Below, in pieces: positions 52,363 through 60,832 of a stretch of 64,000 bases of DNA (the stretch's first letter is position 1; each line of letters begins with the position of its first letter). Where the stretch lies: the NCBI RefSeq assembly GCF_027111255.2, contig NZ_CP114285.2, forward strand, positions 3,968,001 through 4,032,000, in the 5' to 3' direction. Position numbers and translations under genes: made by a program. Source of the DNA: Flavobacterium flavigenum (lineage in GTDB: Bacteria > Bacteroidota > Bacteroidia > Flavobacteriales > Flavobacteriaceae). The notes below the pieces were generated by a model. That model searched no databases and was not told the origin of the DNA. It worked only from the letters and a program-made list of their open reading frames with translations.

Positions 52363-54279
52363 ATGCTTAACATACACAATCTTTCCGTTTCTTTTGGAGG
52401 AACATATTTATTTGAAGAAGTTACTTTTCGTTTAGGAGCCGGTGACCGCGTAGGTCTTGTGGGTAAAAACGGAGCAGGTAAATCTACAATGTTAAAAATG
52501 TTGGCAGGAGATTTTAAACCAGATTCTGGAGTAATTTCTCAGGAGAAAGATATCAGAATGGGATTTCTTCGTCAGGATATTGATTTTGAGCAGGGAAGAA
52601 CCGTTTTGGAAGAAGCATATGAGGCATTTACAGAAATCAAAGTTGTAGAAAAAAAATTAGAACAAATCAATCATCAATTGGTTACCAGAACCGATTATGA
52701 AAGTGAAGAATACGGACAGATCATAGAAGATCTTTCTGATTACACACACCGTTTTGAACTTCTTGGTGGTTATAACTATGTTGGAGATACAGAAAAAATT
52801 CTTCTTGGTTTAGGTTTTAAAAGAGAAGTTTTTAACAACCAAACTGAAACTTTTTCTGGAGGATGGAGAATGCGTATCGAATTGGCGAAACTTTTATTAC
52901 AGTCAAATGATGTATTGCTTCTGGATGAGCCAACCAACCACTTAGATATCGAAAGTATTATTTGGTTAGAAAACTTCCTTCGCAATTATCCTGGTGTTGT
53001 TGTAATCGTTTCGCACGATAAAATGTTTTTGGATAATGTTACCAACCGAACTATCGAAATTTCTTTAGGAAAAGCATACGATTTCAATAAACCTTATTCT
53101 CAATATTTAGAATTGCGTCATGAAATTCGCGAAAAGCAATTGGCGACTCAAAAAAATCAGCAGAAAAAGATTGAAGAAACAGAAAAATTAATCGAGAAAT
53201 TCCGTGCCAAAGCATCAAAAGCTTCAATGGCGCAGTCGTTGATTAAAAAATTAGATAAAGTAGAAAGAATCGAAGTTGACGAAGACGACAATTCTGTAAT
53301 GAATATCTCTTTCCCAGTTTCTAAAGAGCCGGGAAAAGTAGTAATCGAAGCAGAACATGTTACAAAAGCTTACGGCGACAAAACGATTCTTAAAGACATC
53401 AGTTTATTAGTAGAAAGAGGAAGTAAAATTGCCTTTGTCGGCCAAAACGGACAAGGAAAATCGACTTTCATTAAAGCATTGGTAAACGAATTTGAATACC
53501 AGGGAAATATCAAATTGGGTCATAATGTACAATTAGGATATTTTGCTCAAAATCAAGCCGAATATTTAGACGGAGAAATAACATTACTTCAAACAATGGA
53601 AGATGCAGCAACCGACACCAATCGTATGAAAGTACGTGATATGTTAGGGTCATTTTTATTTCGTGGAGACGATGTAGAGAAAAAAGTAAAAGTACTTTCT
53701 GGAGGTGAGCGTAACCGTCTGGCACTTTGTAAATTATTGTTACAGCCAATCAACGTATTGCTGATGGATGAGCCGACGAACCACTTAGACATTAAATCTA
53801 AAAACGTTCTGAAAGCCGCACTTCAAAAATTCGGAGGAACGTTATTACTGGTTTCTCACGACAGGGATTTTCTTCAGGGAATGTCGAATATCGTTTACGA
53901 ATTCAAAGACCAGAAGATCAAAGAATATTTGGGCGATATCAACTTTTTCTTAGAACAGCGCAATCTTGAAAACATGCGCGAAGTAGAGAAAAAAGATGTT
54001 GTAAAAACAGCAGCTCCAACAAAGGAAAATGCTAAAGTTTCGTACGAAGACCAGAAAAAAGGAAAAGCGCTTCAAAATAGATTAAGTAAAATTGAAAGTC
54101 AAATCAAGCAATTGGAAAAAGACATTCAGCACGATGATAAAATGCTGGCTTCAAATTATGATAAACATATCGAAGATGCTTCATTTTTCACAGCATATAA
54201 CAAAAAGAAAGCAGATTTAGATCAATTGCTTCTGGATTGGGAAATCGTTCAGGAAGAGATTGATAATTTCAATGCTTAG
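52363..54279 (+). CDS. ABC-F family ATPase (Uup/EttA-like)
   Basis: A 638-residue soluble protein with two nucleotide-binding domains and no membrane part. Walker A: GKNGAGKST (about 35-43) and GQNGQGKST in the second half. The signature motifs are FSGGWRMR and LSGGERNR, with DEPTNHLD twice. The linker between them is helical and basic. A C-terminal coiled coil (about 555-638) resembles that of Uup. ABC-F proteins act on the ribosome or in antibiotic resistance. The exact subfamily is not assigned. Confidence 0.93.
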   Translation: MLNIHNLSVSFGGTYLFEEVTFRLGAGDRVGLVGKNGAGKSTMLKMLAGDFKPDSGVISQEKDIRMGFLRQDIDFEQGRTVLEEAYEAFTEIKVVEKKLEQINHQLVTRTDYESEEYGQIIEDLSDYTHRFELLGGYNYVGDTEKILLGLGFKREVFNNQTETFSGGWRMRIELAKLLLQSNDVLLLDEPTNHLDIESIIWLENFLRNYPGVVVIVSHDKMFLDNVTNRTIEISLGKAYDFNKPYSQYLELRHEIREKQLATQKNQQKKIEETEKLIEKFRAKASKASMAQSLIKKLDKVERIEVDEDDNSVMNISFPVSKEPGKVVIEAEHVTKAYGDKTILKDISLLVERGSKIAFVGQNGQGKSTFIKALVNEFEYQGNIKLGHNVQLGYFAQNQAEYLDGEITLLQTMEDAATDTNRMKVRDMLGSFLFRGDDVEKKVKVLSGGERNRLALCKLLLQPINVLLMDEPTNHLDIKSKNVLKAALQKFGGTLLLVSHDRDFLQGMSNIVYEFKDQKIKEYLGDINFFLEQRNLENMREVEKKDVVKTAAPTKENAKVSYEDQKKGKALQNRLSKIESQIKQLEKDIQHDDKMLASNYDKHIEDASFFTAYNKKKADLDQLLLDWEIVQEEIDNFNA

Positions 54280-54284
54280 TTTTT

Positions 54285-54337
54285 TTGTTTCAAGTTTCAG
54301 GTTTCACGTTTCAACAAGAACCTGAAACCTGAAACCT
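54285..54337. terminator. Hairpin of TTTCAGG repeats, probable bidirectional terminator
   Basis: GTTTCAGGTTTCA (54294-54306) pairs perfectly over 13 bases with TGAAACCTGAAAC (54323-54335). It lies between convergent genes and has T-rich flanks on the plus-strand 5' side. It is also a member of the dispersed TTTCAGG/TTTCAAG repeat words. Confidence 0.6.
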
Positions 54338-55298
54338 ACTTAATAATCCCAATAGATTTAGAATGCATAATCGCTTCACTGCTCTCTTTAAAATAACAGG
54401 CAGCAACGTCAAGCGATTCCAAATTTTTCATAATTTTTTTGACTTCCGATTTTTGGGTTTTACCAGTTTGCCTGATATAAACCGCAATTACGGTAACCGG
54501 AAATATTTTGCATATTTGCTCGTACAGAAATGGATCGTGTTGCGAATCGTCTCCCAATAACACATATTTAAGATTCGGATAGAATTCCAAAACATGTTTT
54601 ATTTTGTCGAATTTATGATTGTGGTCACCGCGTCCGCTCATGAAAAAATCAGTAATGCCCCTTTTGATGTTTTTCAGTAAAATAACAGCTCTGGGCAACT
54701 TATGGATTTTGGTGAATTTTACAATAAACCGATACAAATTCCACTCACTGCTTGAGATGTAAAAGAACGCATTCTGTTCATCCTTATTATTTCTTCCCGC
54801 TGAACTCAAAGCCTGATAATGTGGGACAACACCTTTAAAAACTTTTCGGTCATTTACATTTTTAAATAACAAGATGTATATTTTCTTAAAGATGTTTTTT
54901 GTGTGCGAAATTAAAAAAGTATCGTCGATATCAGATATAATTCCCAGGTTCCCTTCGTGCGGTCTTATAAAACTGCCTCTGGAAACAATGATTTCGGATT
55001 TATATCTAATACTAACTTCATATTCCATCCATCCAAAATGAAATTCCTTTTCAAGCGGAATGCAAAACTTAAAATAGCCATCATCTAAAGTTTTAGTATG
55101 GATTTCTTTTTCTCCAAATTTCAGGTAAATGTCAAAATTTCGAATCGTTTTTATTCTGAACTGATTGATAATCGAACGTGCATTTTTGAAGTTTTTCTTC
55201 TGAAAATCATAGTTGTACGTTCGTTTAAACACATGTCCCATTACAATTAATTCCTGCTCATTGGCATAACCTCGATATAATTGTAAAATTGGTTTCAT
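54336..55298 (-). CDS. App1-family phosphatidate phosphatase-like protein (DUF2183)
   Basis: A 320-residue protein. The HAD-type catalytic motif DIDDT is at residues 123-127 (GIISDIDDTFLIS), followed by FFYISSSEWNLY and LGDDSQHDPFLYEQICKIFP. These match the DUF2183/App1 family, of which yeast App1 is a phosphatidate phosphatase. The N-terminal region is a beta-rich domain. The role in bacteria is inferred only. Confidence 0.85.
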   Translation of the reverse strand: MKPILQLYRGYANEQELIVMGHVFKRTYNYDFQKKNFKNARSIINQFRIKTIRNFDIYLKFGEKEIHTKTLDDGYFKFCIPLEKEFHFGWMEYEVSIRYKSEIIVSRGSFIRPHEGNLGIISDIDDTFLISHTKNIFKKIYILLFKNVNDRKVFKGVVPHYQALSSAGRNNKDEQNAFFYISSSEWNLYRFIVKFTKIHKLPRAVILLKNIKRGITDFFMSGRGDHNHKFDKIKHVLEFYPNLKYVLLGDDSQHDPFLYEQICKIFPVTVIAVYIRQTGKTQKSEVKKIMKNLESLDVAACYFKESSEAIMHSKSIGIIK

Positions 55299-55360
55299 TA
55301 ATTGTGTATATTTATGTAACTGTAATTTAATTATTTTAATTGGTTTTTAAATAGAAAATT

Positions 55361-56230
55361 TTGAAAAAGAATATCATATTCGTTGTAAATCCCATTTCCG
55401 GAGACTTGGATAAATCTGATTTGATTGAGTCAGTGCAGGAGTTTGCAGACATAAATAACGTTGATTTGGTGGTGTACGAAACCACCGGAAAAAATGATGT
55501 TAAAAAAATAAAAGACCTATACAATAAGTACAATCCGGAACGAATTGTCGTAGCCGGAGGTGATGGTACAATTAAAATGGTAGCCGAAGCGATGGAAGAG
55601 CACGATGTTATCATTGGTATTTTACCTGCCGGTTCTGCAAATGGGCTATCCGTTGATTTAAACCTGCCATCAACAATCGAAGAAAACCTAAAAATTGCTT
55701 TTTTAAATCATTATATCGAAATGGATATGATTTGTATCAATGGTAAAAAAAGTATTCATTTAAGCGATTTAGGTCTCAATGCCGATCTGGTTAAAAATTA
55801 TGAAGAAAGTGACGTTCGCGGATTTTGGGGATACGCTTTGCAGGCATTTACAACCCTAACAGAATCCAATGAACCTTTTGTTGCGACAATTACCGCAAAC
55901 AAAGAAACAGTTGAACATACAGCAAGAATGATTGTTATTGCCAATTCTCAAAAATATGGAACAGGCGTAACCATTAATCCAAATGGTGCCATGAACGATG
56001 GTAAATTCGAATTGGTAATTCTGAAAAACCTGGATTTATTGTTAATCGGAAAAATTATTACCGGCAATATGCCAATTGATACAGAAGATGTTGTTATTAT
56101 TTCTACAGATAAAGCGACAATTCAAACCGATTATCCGGTGAGTTTTCAGATTGACGGTGAATATTGCGGTGCACAGAAGTTGTTGGAAATCCATATTCTG
56201 CACAAGCAAATGAAAATTGCGATTCCTTAA
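55361..56230 (+). CDS. Diacylglycerol kinase-family lipid kinase (YegS-like)
   Basis: A 289-residue protein with KKNIIFVVNPISG at the start and VVAGGDGTIK (64-73), the nucleotide-binding GGDGT motif. GILPAGSANGLSVDL is also conserved. The start is a TTG at 55361; no upstream ATG exists and the N-terminal strand begins here. The C-terminal domain (about 130-289) is the beta-sandwich of the family. The substrate lipid is unknown. It is divergent from the App1-like gene, suggesting a lipid-phosphate theme. Confidence 0.88.
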   Translation: MKKNIIFVVNPISGDLDKSDLIESVQEFADINNVDLVVYETTGKNDVKKIKDLYNKYNPERIVVAGGDGTIKMVAEAMEEHDVIIGILPAGSANGLSVDLNLPSTIEENLKIAFLNHYIEMDMICINGKKSIHLSDLGLNADLVKNYEESDVRGFWGYALQAFTTLTESNEPFVATITANKETVEHTARMIVIANSQKYGTGVTINPNGAMNDGKFELVILKNLDLLLIGKIITGNMPIDTEDVVIISTDKATIQTDYPVSFQIDGEYCGAQKLLEIHILHKQMKIAIP

Positions 56231-56232
56231 AA

Positions 56233-57378
56233 TTATTTAAACGGATTGCGTTCCTGCCAGTCGGTTTTGGGTTCCAGATAATTAAAAAATCGCGCAATAT
56301 TATGATTGATTAAAGCATTGCTGTGGGTGATCAAACCATACATTTTTACAGGTTTGGCACCTACAGAACTTTTAATCTCAAGAGCAGTTCTGGCGAAAAC
56401 AATAGTTTTAAAACCTTTTTTAATGGAATACCCGATCATATCGTAAAGCATGTTCAGATACAACATTTTTTCGCGTTGCACACTTTCATCATAACCTAAA
56501 AAATAGGTATCCATTACATTTCCGTTTTTTATCAATGTATTGAAACCAATTAATTTTTCGTTTAAAAAATAACCATAAAGGAGAAAGTCATCTTCCATGA
56601 TTTCTTTAAAAAAGCTAAAATGATTCCTGGCGAGAAAAAAGGTATTGAAAGGGGCATTTTTTGCCACATGAAAGTAGAGTTCGTAAATAACATCTTCATA
56701 TTTTCGAATGTCAGATAAGGACATTTTTTGCTTTACGATTCCTTCAGCTTTTTTTCTGGCGCGTTTGTACTGGTCCCGGTATTTTTTGGATAAAGCATCA
56801 ATATAATCCTGTTCTGATTTCCAGTTTTTATTGATTTCAAAAACCATGTTAGGCTGGGTGGAGAATGTATAATTATTTTTGAATTCGGCCTGCAGTGGTT
56901 CAATTTCTTTGGCAGTAAAATCTTTTATACTGGTAATATGAACTTTTTTTCCACTTGCTTTTAAATCTTTTTTAAGCTGAGTGATGGCTTTATGAAGTGT
57001 TTTTATTGCTTTAGACTCTTTTATAGTTTGAGCAAAGGCAAAAGCATTTTGTCCGGTGAGCATGTTGTTGCCCACAAACAATACATGCGAAGCGAAATTT
57101 TTAAGGGCAAAATTCCGAACAGAAGTTTTTAAACATTTATCACGTTCTCCAAAGGATTCCAGTTTTTCTGCAAATAAAAATTGGGTCAGGACGATTCCGA
57201 TAAGCTTCTCTTCTTCAAAGATTCCGATGAAATGGCAAGTCATATTTACTGGACAGGAATTTTCCAGTACTTCGAGATATTCGCGTGACAAAAAAATGTT
57301 TTCTGAAGCCAGCAAGTTCCATTCTAAAGGTAGCAGGGACGTGCTTTTATATATTTGGAAAGAATAGTTTGTATTCAA
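56233..57378 (-). CDS. GNAT/FemAB-like acetyltransferase
   Basis: A 381-residue protein with a BioF2/FemAB-like GNAT arrangement. SKKYRDQYKRARKKAEGI in the middle and YGYFLNEKLIGFNTLIKNGNVMDTYFLGYDES with YLNMLYDMIGYSIKKGFKTIVFARTALEIKSSVGAKP are typical. It probably transfers acyl or aminoacyl groups to unknown substrates. It ends three bases from the convergent lipid kinase gene. Confidence 0.75.
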   Translation of the reverse strand: MNTNYSFQIYKSTSLLPLEWNLLASENIFLSREYLEVLENSCPVNMTCHFIGIFEEEKLIGIVLTQFLFAEKLESFGERDKCLKTSVRNFALKNFASHVLFVGNNMLTGQNAFAFAQTIKESKAIKTLHKAITQLKKDLKASGKKVHITSIKDFTAKEIEPLQAEFKNNYTFSTQPNMVFEINKNWKSEQDYIDALSKKYRDQYKRARKKAEGIVKQKMSLSDIRKYEDVIYELYFHVAKNAPFNTFFLARNHFSFFKEIMEDDFLLYGYFLNEKLIGFNTLIKNGNVMDTYFLGYDESVQREKMLYLNMLYDMIGYSIKKGFKTIVFARTALEIKSSVGAKPVKMYGLITHSNALINHNIARFFNYLEPKTDWQERNPFK

Positions 57379-57444
57379 GAGTGTGAGCTAATTTCTTCAA
57401 AATTAGATAATATTTGCAATAACTAGTTTGCTTTAAGTTATTAT

Positions 57445-57482
57445 TAAGAAAAATCCGTTTGATTTCAGTTTCAAACGGATTT
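57445..57482 (-). terminator. Terminator after DUF1761 gene
   Basis: A perfect 12-base stem AAATCCGTTTGA / TCAAACGGATTT with an 8-base loop, followed by T on the minus strand. Confidence 0.8.
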
Positions 57483-57496
57483 AATTTATGTTTTTG

Positions 57497-57985
57497 TTAT
57501 GCATATGCACAGACAATTCCACCTATAATAGTAAGCGTAAGCATCCAGTACCCGGCGTGGATAAAGATATATTTCCATGATTTCCTTTCAAATAAACCAT
57601 TGATTCCAATAACCGGGAAAGCAAAAAACAGACCCGCCATAAAACCATGAAGAGCACCATGTTTAAAAGTGCGGTAAGCTGTCCCATAATCTGCCATAAA
57701 AGCATGAAAAGATGGTTTGGCACTTGCTATCATAGGAGGTCCGCCAATCATTCCTAAAGCCCCGGACTGATGGATTGTAAAAGACATTAAAGCCATTGAA
57801 ATCATTACAGAGAAAATATAAGTAAATCCAAATATTTTGAGCATATTGCCTTTTCTGAGATCTTCTTGAGTAAAATTATTTTCTCTCATCCAGATGGTTC
57901 CAAATACTTTTGGATTGTACCAGATAAAACCGGTTACAAGTGTAACAACAGCAGCAGCCAGAAATGTAATAAAGTTAATTTCCAT
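57497..57985 (-). CDS. DUF1761 membrane protein
   Basis: A 162-residue protein with four membrane helices. FITFLAAAVVTLVTGFIWYNPKVFGTIWM at the start is the DUF1761 signature, and HGALHGFMAGLFFAFPVIGINGLFERKSWKYIFIHAGYWML follows. Function unknown. Confidence 0.85.
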   Translation of the reverse strand: MEINFITFLAAAVVTLVTGFIWYNPKVFGTIWMRENNFTQEDLRKGNMLKIFGFTYIFSVMISMALMSFTIHQSGALGMIGGPPMIASAKPSFHAFMADYGTAYRTFKHGALHGFMAGLFFAFPVIGINGLFERKSWKYIFIHAGYWMLTLTIIGGIVCAYA

Positions 57986-58103
57986 AAAATAAGGTTTTTA
58001 TAATTAGTTGATCAAATTTAATTAAAAATTCAGCGTGAAGGATATTTTATTTTTTGAGTATTAAACGTATTATTTTACTTATTAACACTTTATCGACATA
58101 GCT

Positions 58104-58133
58104 TGTGCTGAAGTTTTAAATCACATAATTTTG
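58104..58133 (+). promoter_or_regulatory. Promoter of an unannotated small transcription unit
   Basis: TTG (58104-58106), a 19-base spacer and TAATTTTG (58126-58133) match the consensus exactly. No annotated gene lies between here and the terminator at 58275. Confidence 0.6.
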
Positions 58134-58145
58134 CAGCAAACATTG

Positions 58146-58229
58146 ATGCCCCAAATCTATTTTTACTGGATGTACATGAAGAAAAAGATATTACCAATAT
58201 TACCGTTAATTAATCGTGCTTATGAATGA
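58146..58229 (+). CDS. Candidate 27-residue miniprotein in a small transcription unit
   Basis: The ORF starts MPQIYFYWMYMKKKILPILP and ends LINRAYE before TGA. It lies 12 bases after the promoter -7 element and before a strong terminator, so a transcript of about 165 bases is expected. The peptide is hydrophobic and basic, with aromatic residues at the front. It could be a small membrane peptide or leader, or the unit may be a non-coding RNA. Confidence 0.4.
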   Translation: MPQIYFYWMYMKKKILPILPLINRAYE

Positions 58230-58274
58230 ATTTTACTCGTGAAAAAAGTTGATTAATCTATTTAGTTAATTGTG

Positions 58275-58303
58275 AAAAAACCGTAATTCGTTACGGTTTT
58301 TTT
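58275..58303 (+). terminator. Terminator of the small transcription unit
   Basis: A perfect 12-base stem AAAAAACCGTAA / TTACGGTTTTTT with a TTCG tetraloop and trailing T. A stable UUCG loop is typical of intrinsic terminators. Confidence 0.9.
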
Positions 58304-58432
58304 ATGCTAAAAAAAGTATAATTTAATATAGGAACAGTAGCATTTTGCTTTTTTTTTATAACTTTAAATGTTGAATTAAAAAGCAATTTAAGCTAACTGT
58401 AAAATAAATTCTAACCTTTAATAATATAAGTC

Positions 58433-58738
58433 ATGGTAATACATTATCAGGGAAAACAACATGGAAAAAGTACTAAATTCACTATTAGGATAATTGGTAA
58501 TAACCTTTCAAAAAGCAGTTCAAACTACCAGATTGATTTGTTGGTAGGAGATAATCAATTGCCATTGTTTACTTCTGAAATTCATCAGAGTTTGTCTAAT
58601 TGCTTGAGAGAGATTTATTTGTTCAGAAAACACAACGGAATTACTTTTGAAGAATCGTCTGAAAAAATTGAAACATTATTGGTTCCTTACGATAAGGTTT
58701 TGTACGATTATAATAAGTTTGCCTTGTTTAGAGCTTAA
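58433..58738 (+). CDS. Hypothetical 101-residue protein
   Basis: A small soluble protein, MVIHYQGKQHGKSTKFTIRI at the start and SLSNCLREIYLFRKHNGITFEE in the middle. Not recognised. It has its own terminator and seems to be a single-gene unit. Confidence 0.6.
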   Translation: MVIHYQGKQHGKSTKFTIRIIGNNLSKSSSNYQIDLLVGDNQLPLFTSEIHQSLSNCLREIYLFRKHNGITFEESSEKIETLLVPYDKVLYDYNKFALFRA

Positions 58739-58754
58739 TTTATTTAGAAATTAA

Positions 58755-58797
58755 AAAAGAAAGGGGCTGTCTCAAAAGTCGAGACAGCCCCTTTTTT
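58755..58797. terminator. Bidirectional terminator
   Basis: A perfect 13-base stem AAGGGGCTGTCTC / GAGACAGCCCCTT with a 7-base loop and T-rich tracts on both strands, between convergent genes. Confidence 0.88.
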
Positions 58798-58824
58798 AGT
58801 ATGTATAAAGAGATAGATTAGATA

Positions 58825-59475
58825 TTATTCAAATACATAATCGTACAATATGTTTTTATCTAAACTAATATCTTTTTTAAGAGGTGTCATAATAAAAATG
58901 TATCCTTCATTTTCAATCTTATAGAATAACACATTTGCATTCAGACTTTTTAATCCATAGTATTCTATTTTGCTATATATTACTTTTGCGTTTTCACTAT
59001 TGATTTTTATAGCATACTTATTAAAATTAATGCTAAAACTCTTGACAGAGTCATTATCTATTTGATTTTGTATTGCACTGTCACAGAAAAAATCAATTGT
59101 GTTGACCCTGTAATTGTTTTCAAATACGCCAGGGCTTACATTAGTTTCATATAAACCTTCATTAACAATATTAAAATAACCGGTTGTTGGATAATTAGCG
59201 GATAGATGATTATTAAATTTACAGTTATTCGAAACATTTTTAAATTTAATCAACAGTAAAGAATATTTGGATTCAATTTCAAATTGTGAAATTACAGAAT
59301 CTTTTCCTGCTGTATAGCTTCCAATACTAACATACTTCTTTTTAAAAAACGATAAATTTTTTATTTCTATGCTTTTATGCGGAACAAAATTTATTCCGTT
59401 CTCACTAATAGTCATCATATGCTTTTTGCAGCTCACAAAAAGGATTAATAATAGTATAATATAGAAAAATTTCAT
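58825..59475 (-). CDS. Hypothetical lipoprotein, candidate immunity protein of the orphan Rhs cassette
   Basis: A 216-residue lipoprotein: the signal peptide ends in FVSC (Cys16). The mature chain is beta-rich with no recognised family (GINFVPHKSIEIKNLSFFKKKYVSIGSY). It lies 33 bases downstream of the decayed Rhs C-terminal cassette on the same strand. The position is where an immunity gene is expected. A lipoprotein immunity would protect in the periplasm. Function inferred from context only. Confidence 0.55.
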   Translation of the reverse strand: MKFFYIILLLILFVSCKKHMMTISENGINFVPHKSIEIKNLSFFKKKYVSIGSYTAGKDSVISQFEIESKYSLLLIKFKNVSNNCKFNNHLSANYPTTGYFNIVNEGLYETNVSPGVFENNYRVNTIDFFCDSAIQNQIDNDSVKSFSINFNKYAIKINSENAKVIYSKIEYYGLKSLNANVLFYKIENEGYIFIMTPLKKDISLDKNILYDYVFE

Positions 59476-59508
59476 AGTTATTATAATGTGTGAGTTTAAT
59501 ATTCTAAA

Positions 59509-60308
59509 TTAATAGGCAAGAATAGGAAGTATCATTGATTCTCCTACTGATTCTTCCATAATAATAGGTGTTGTTTCAGGTTGAACAAACATAACAATAA
59601 TTTTAGTTAATAATATAAGTGTATGTCCACCAGGTCTAAAAGCAGCATCAAAACCTGCACTTCTTCCATTTTTACCTCTAAAGTTGTAATGATAACCTAT
59701 TCCATCTTTACCAAAACTGACTCCTTGTGAAACATGATCATCTGAAGGTCCCATAACTCTTAGCCTATAATCCTTTGGTCTGTAATTTAAATTATATCTT
59801 CCAAAATTAATTTGATAATTCCTTCCCTCATCTTTACCATTAAAAAAAGTATCATTTATATCAAACATCTTTTGATTACCAATTCTTAAAGACACATAAG
59901 TCTTTAACTTAAATTGATCACCTAAGTTGGAGTTCCATTGTCCCTTTTTACCTGTTTGATGGGTTGATGTATAAGACACATATTGACTCAAATCTACATA
60001 ACTACTCAAATTAGGTGGTGGCACGTCTCCTCGTCCAAAACCGAAAAACTTACCTATATCTCTCCCAAGGGACTCTATATTACGTCCTACAAAATTAGCT
60101 GCATCCTGAACATTTCTGCCTACAAATCTGCCAGCCTCTCCTGCATTTCTTCTAAACCATTCTGCGTTTTCACCATCTTTAAAGAAATTGGCGATAGACT
60201 TAAAAGCACCTCCACCAATTTGGTCTTAGTTTCATCCCAGCAATTAACACAATCCTTATCATTCTATATTTATTCCCACTAGGATCACTATACAGCAGCG
60301 GAGTTATT
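59509..60308 (-). pseudogene. Orphan Rhs C-terminal cassette (frameshifted remnant)
   Basis: The minus strand first shows the end of an Rhs core (PLLYSDPSGNKY, near 60300-60265), then NCWDETKTK in a second frame, then GGGAFKSIANFFKDGENAEW in a third. At least two frameshifts therefore separate the core end from the tip. The last open frame (60225-59509) includes GRGDVPPPNLSSYVDLS and a toxin-like tip (DGIGYHYNFRGKNGRSAGFDAAF). The DNA at 59998-60030 matches 61369-61401 of the main rhs gene in 31 of 33 positions, the expected junction for cassette exchange. The tip family is not recognised. Confidence 0.75.
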
Positions 60309-60370
60309 GTAAAAGAAATACTTTGTGTTCACGAGCAAGATGCTCGCCAGGTGGAGTTTGTGCAGTCGGA

Positions 60371-60832
60371 TTACTTAATACTGTTTATTAAACTGTCTGC
60401 TATTTTTTTGTTTTTTGTAATGCCAAATCCTTTTTCATAGTGTTTTGCTAGAAACACTTTGCAATCAACATCGTTTAGTTCACTTCCTCTTTTTAAAAAG
60501 GATAAAGCGTAATCAGCTTCTTGCTTACGCAAATTAACAATTAACGAATCTTTATATATTCCATTATTATTTAATTTTATTAAATTTTGATATAATTCTA
60601 AAAAAGCATCAGGATTATTATACTTATTTGCCATAATAAATGTATAAGGTAGTAATGTATAAATACTGTCTTGATTATTTCGATAATATAGCATTAATTG
60701 TAAGTATGCATCTTTATTCCCGGTGCGTATGATTTCATTTTGATAATTTGATATTTCGTTTTTTGATAAATTTCCATTATCTTTTACGCAACTAACAAGA
60801 CTTAGGAATAATAAGAAAAGATTTTTTTTCAT
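60371..60832 (-). CDS. Sel1/TPR-like lipoprotein, candidate immunity protein of the main Rhs toxin
   Basis: A 153-residue lipoprotein (lipobox SLVSC, Cys15). The C-terminus SELNDVDCKVFLAKHYEKGFGITKNKKIADSLINSIK is a Sel1-type helical repeat. The ATG overlaps the stop codon of the rhs gene by one base (TAATG), which implies coupled translation, as usual for toxin-immunity pairs. A lipoprotein suggests protection outside the cytoplasm. The immunity role is inferred from position. Confidence 0.7.
   Translation of the reverse strand: MKKNLFLLFLSLVSCVKDNGNLSKNEISNYQNEIIRTGNKDAYLQLMLYYRNNQDSIYTLLPYTFIMANKYNNPDAFLELYQNLIKLNNNGIYKDSLIVNLRKQEADYALSFLKRGSELNDVDCKVFLAKHYEKGFGITKNKKIADSLINSIK

Noticed and set aside
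58755..58800. GGGGCTGTCTCAAAAG as the end of an insertion sequence
   Set aside because: Such words occur at IS ends, but here they form a complete hairpin with T tracts between convergent genes and no transposase is near.
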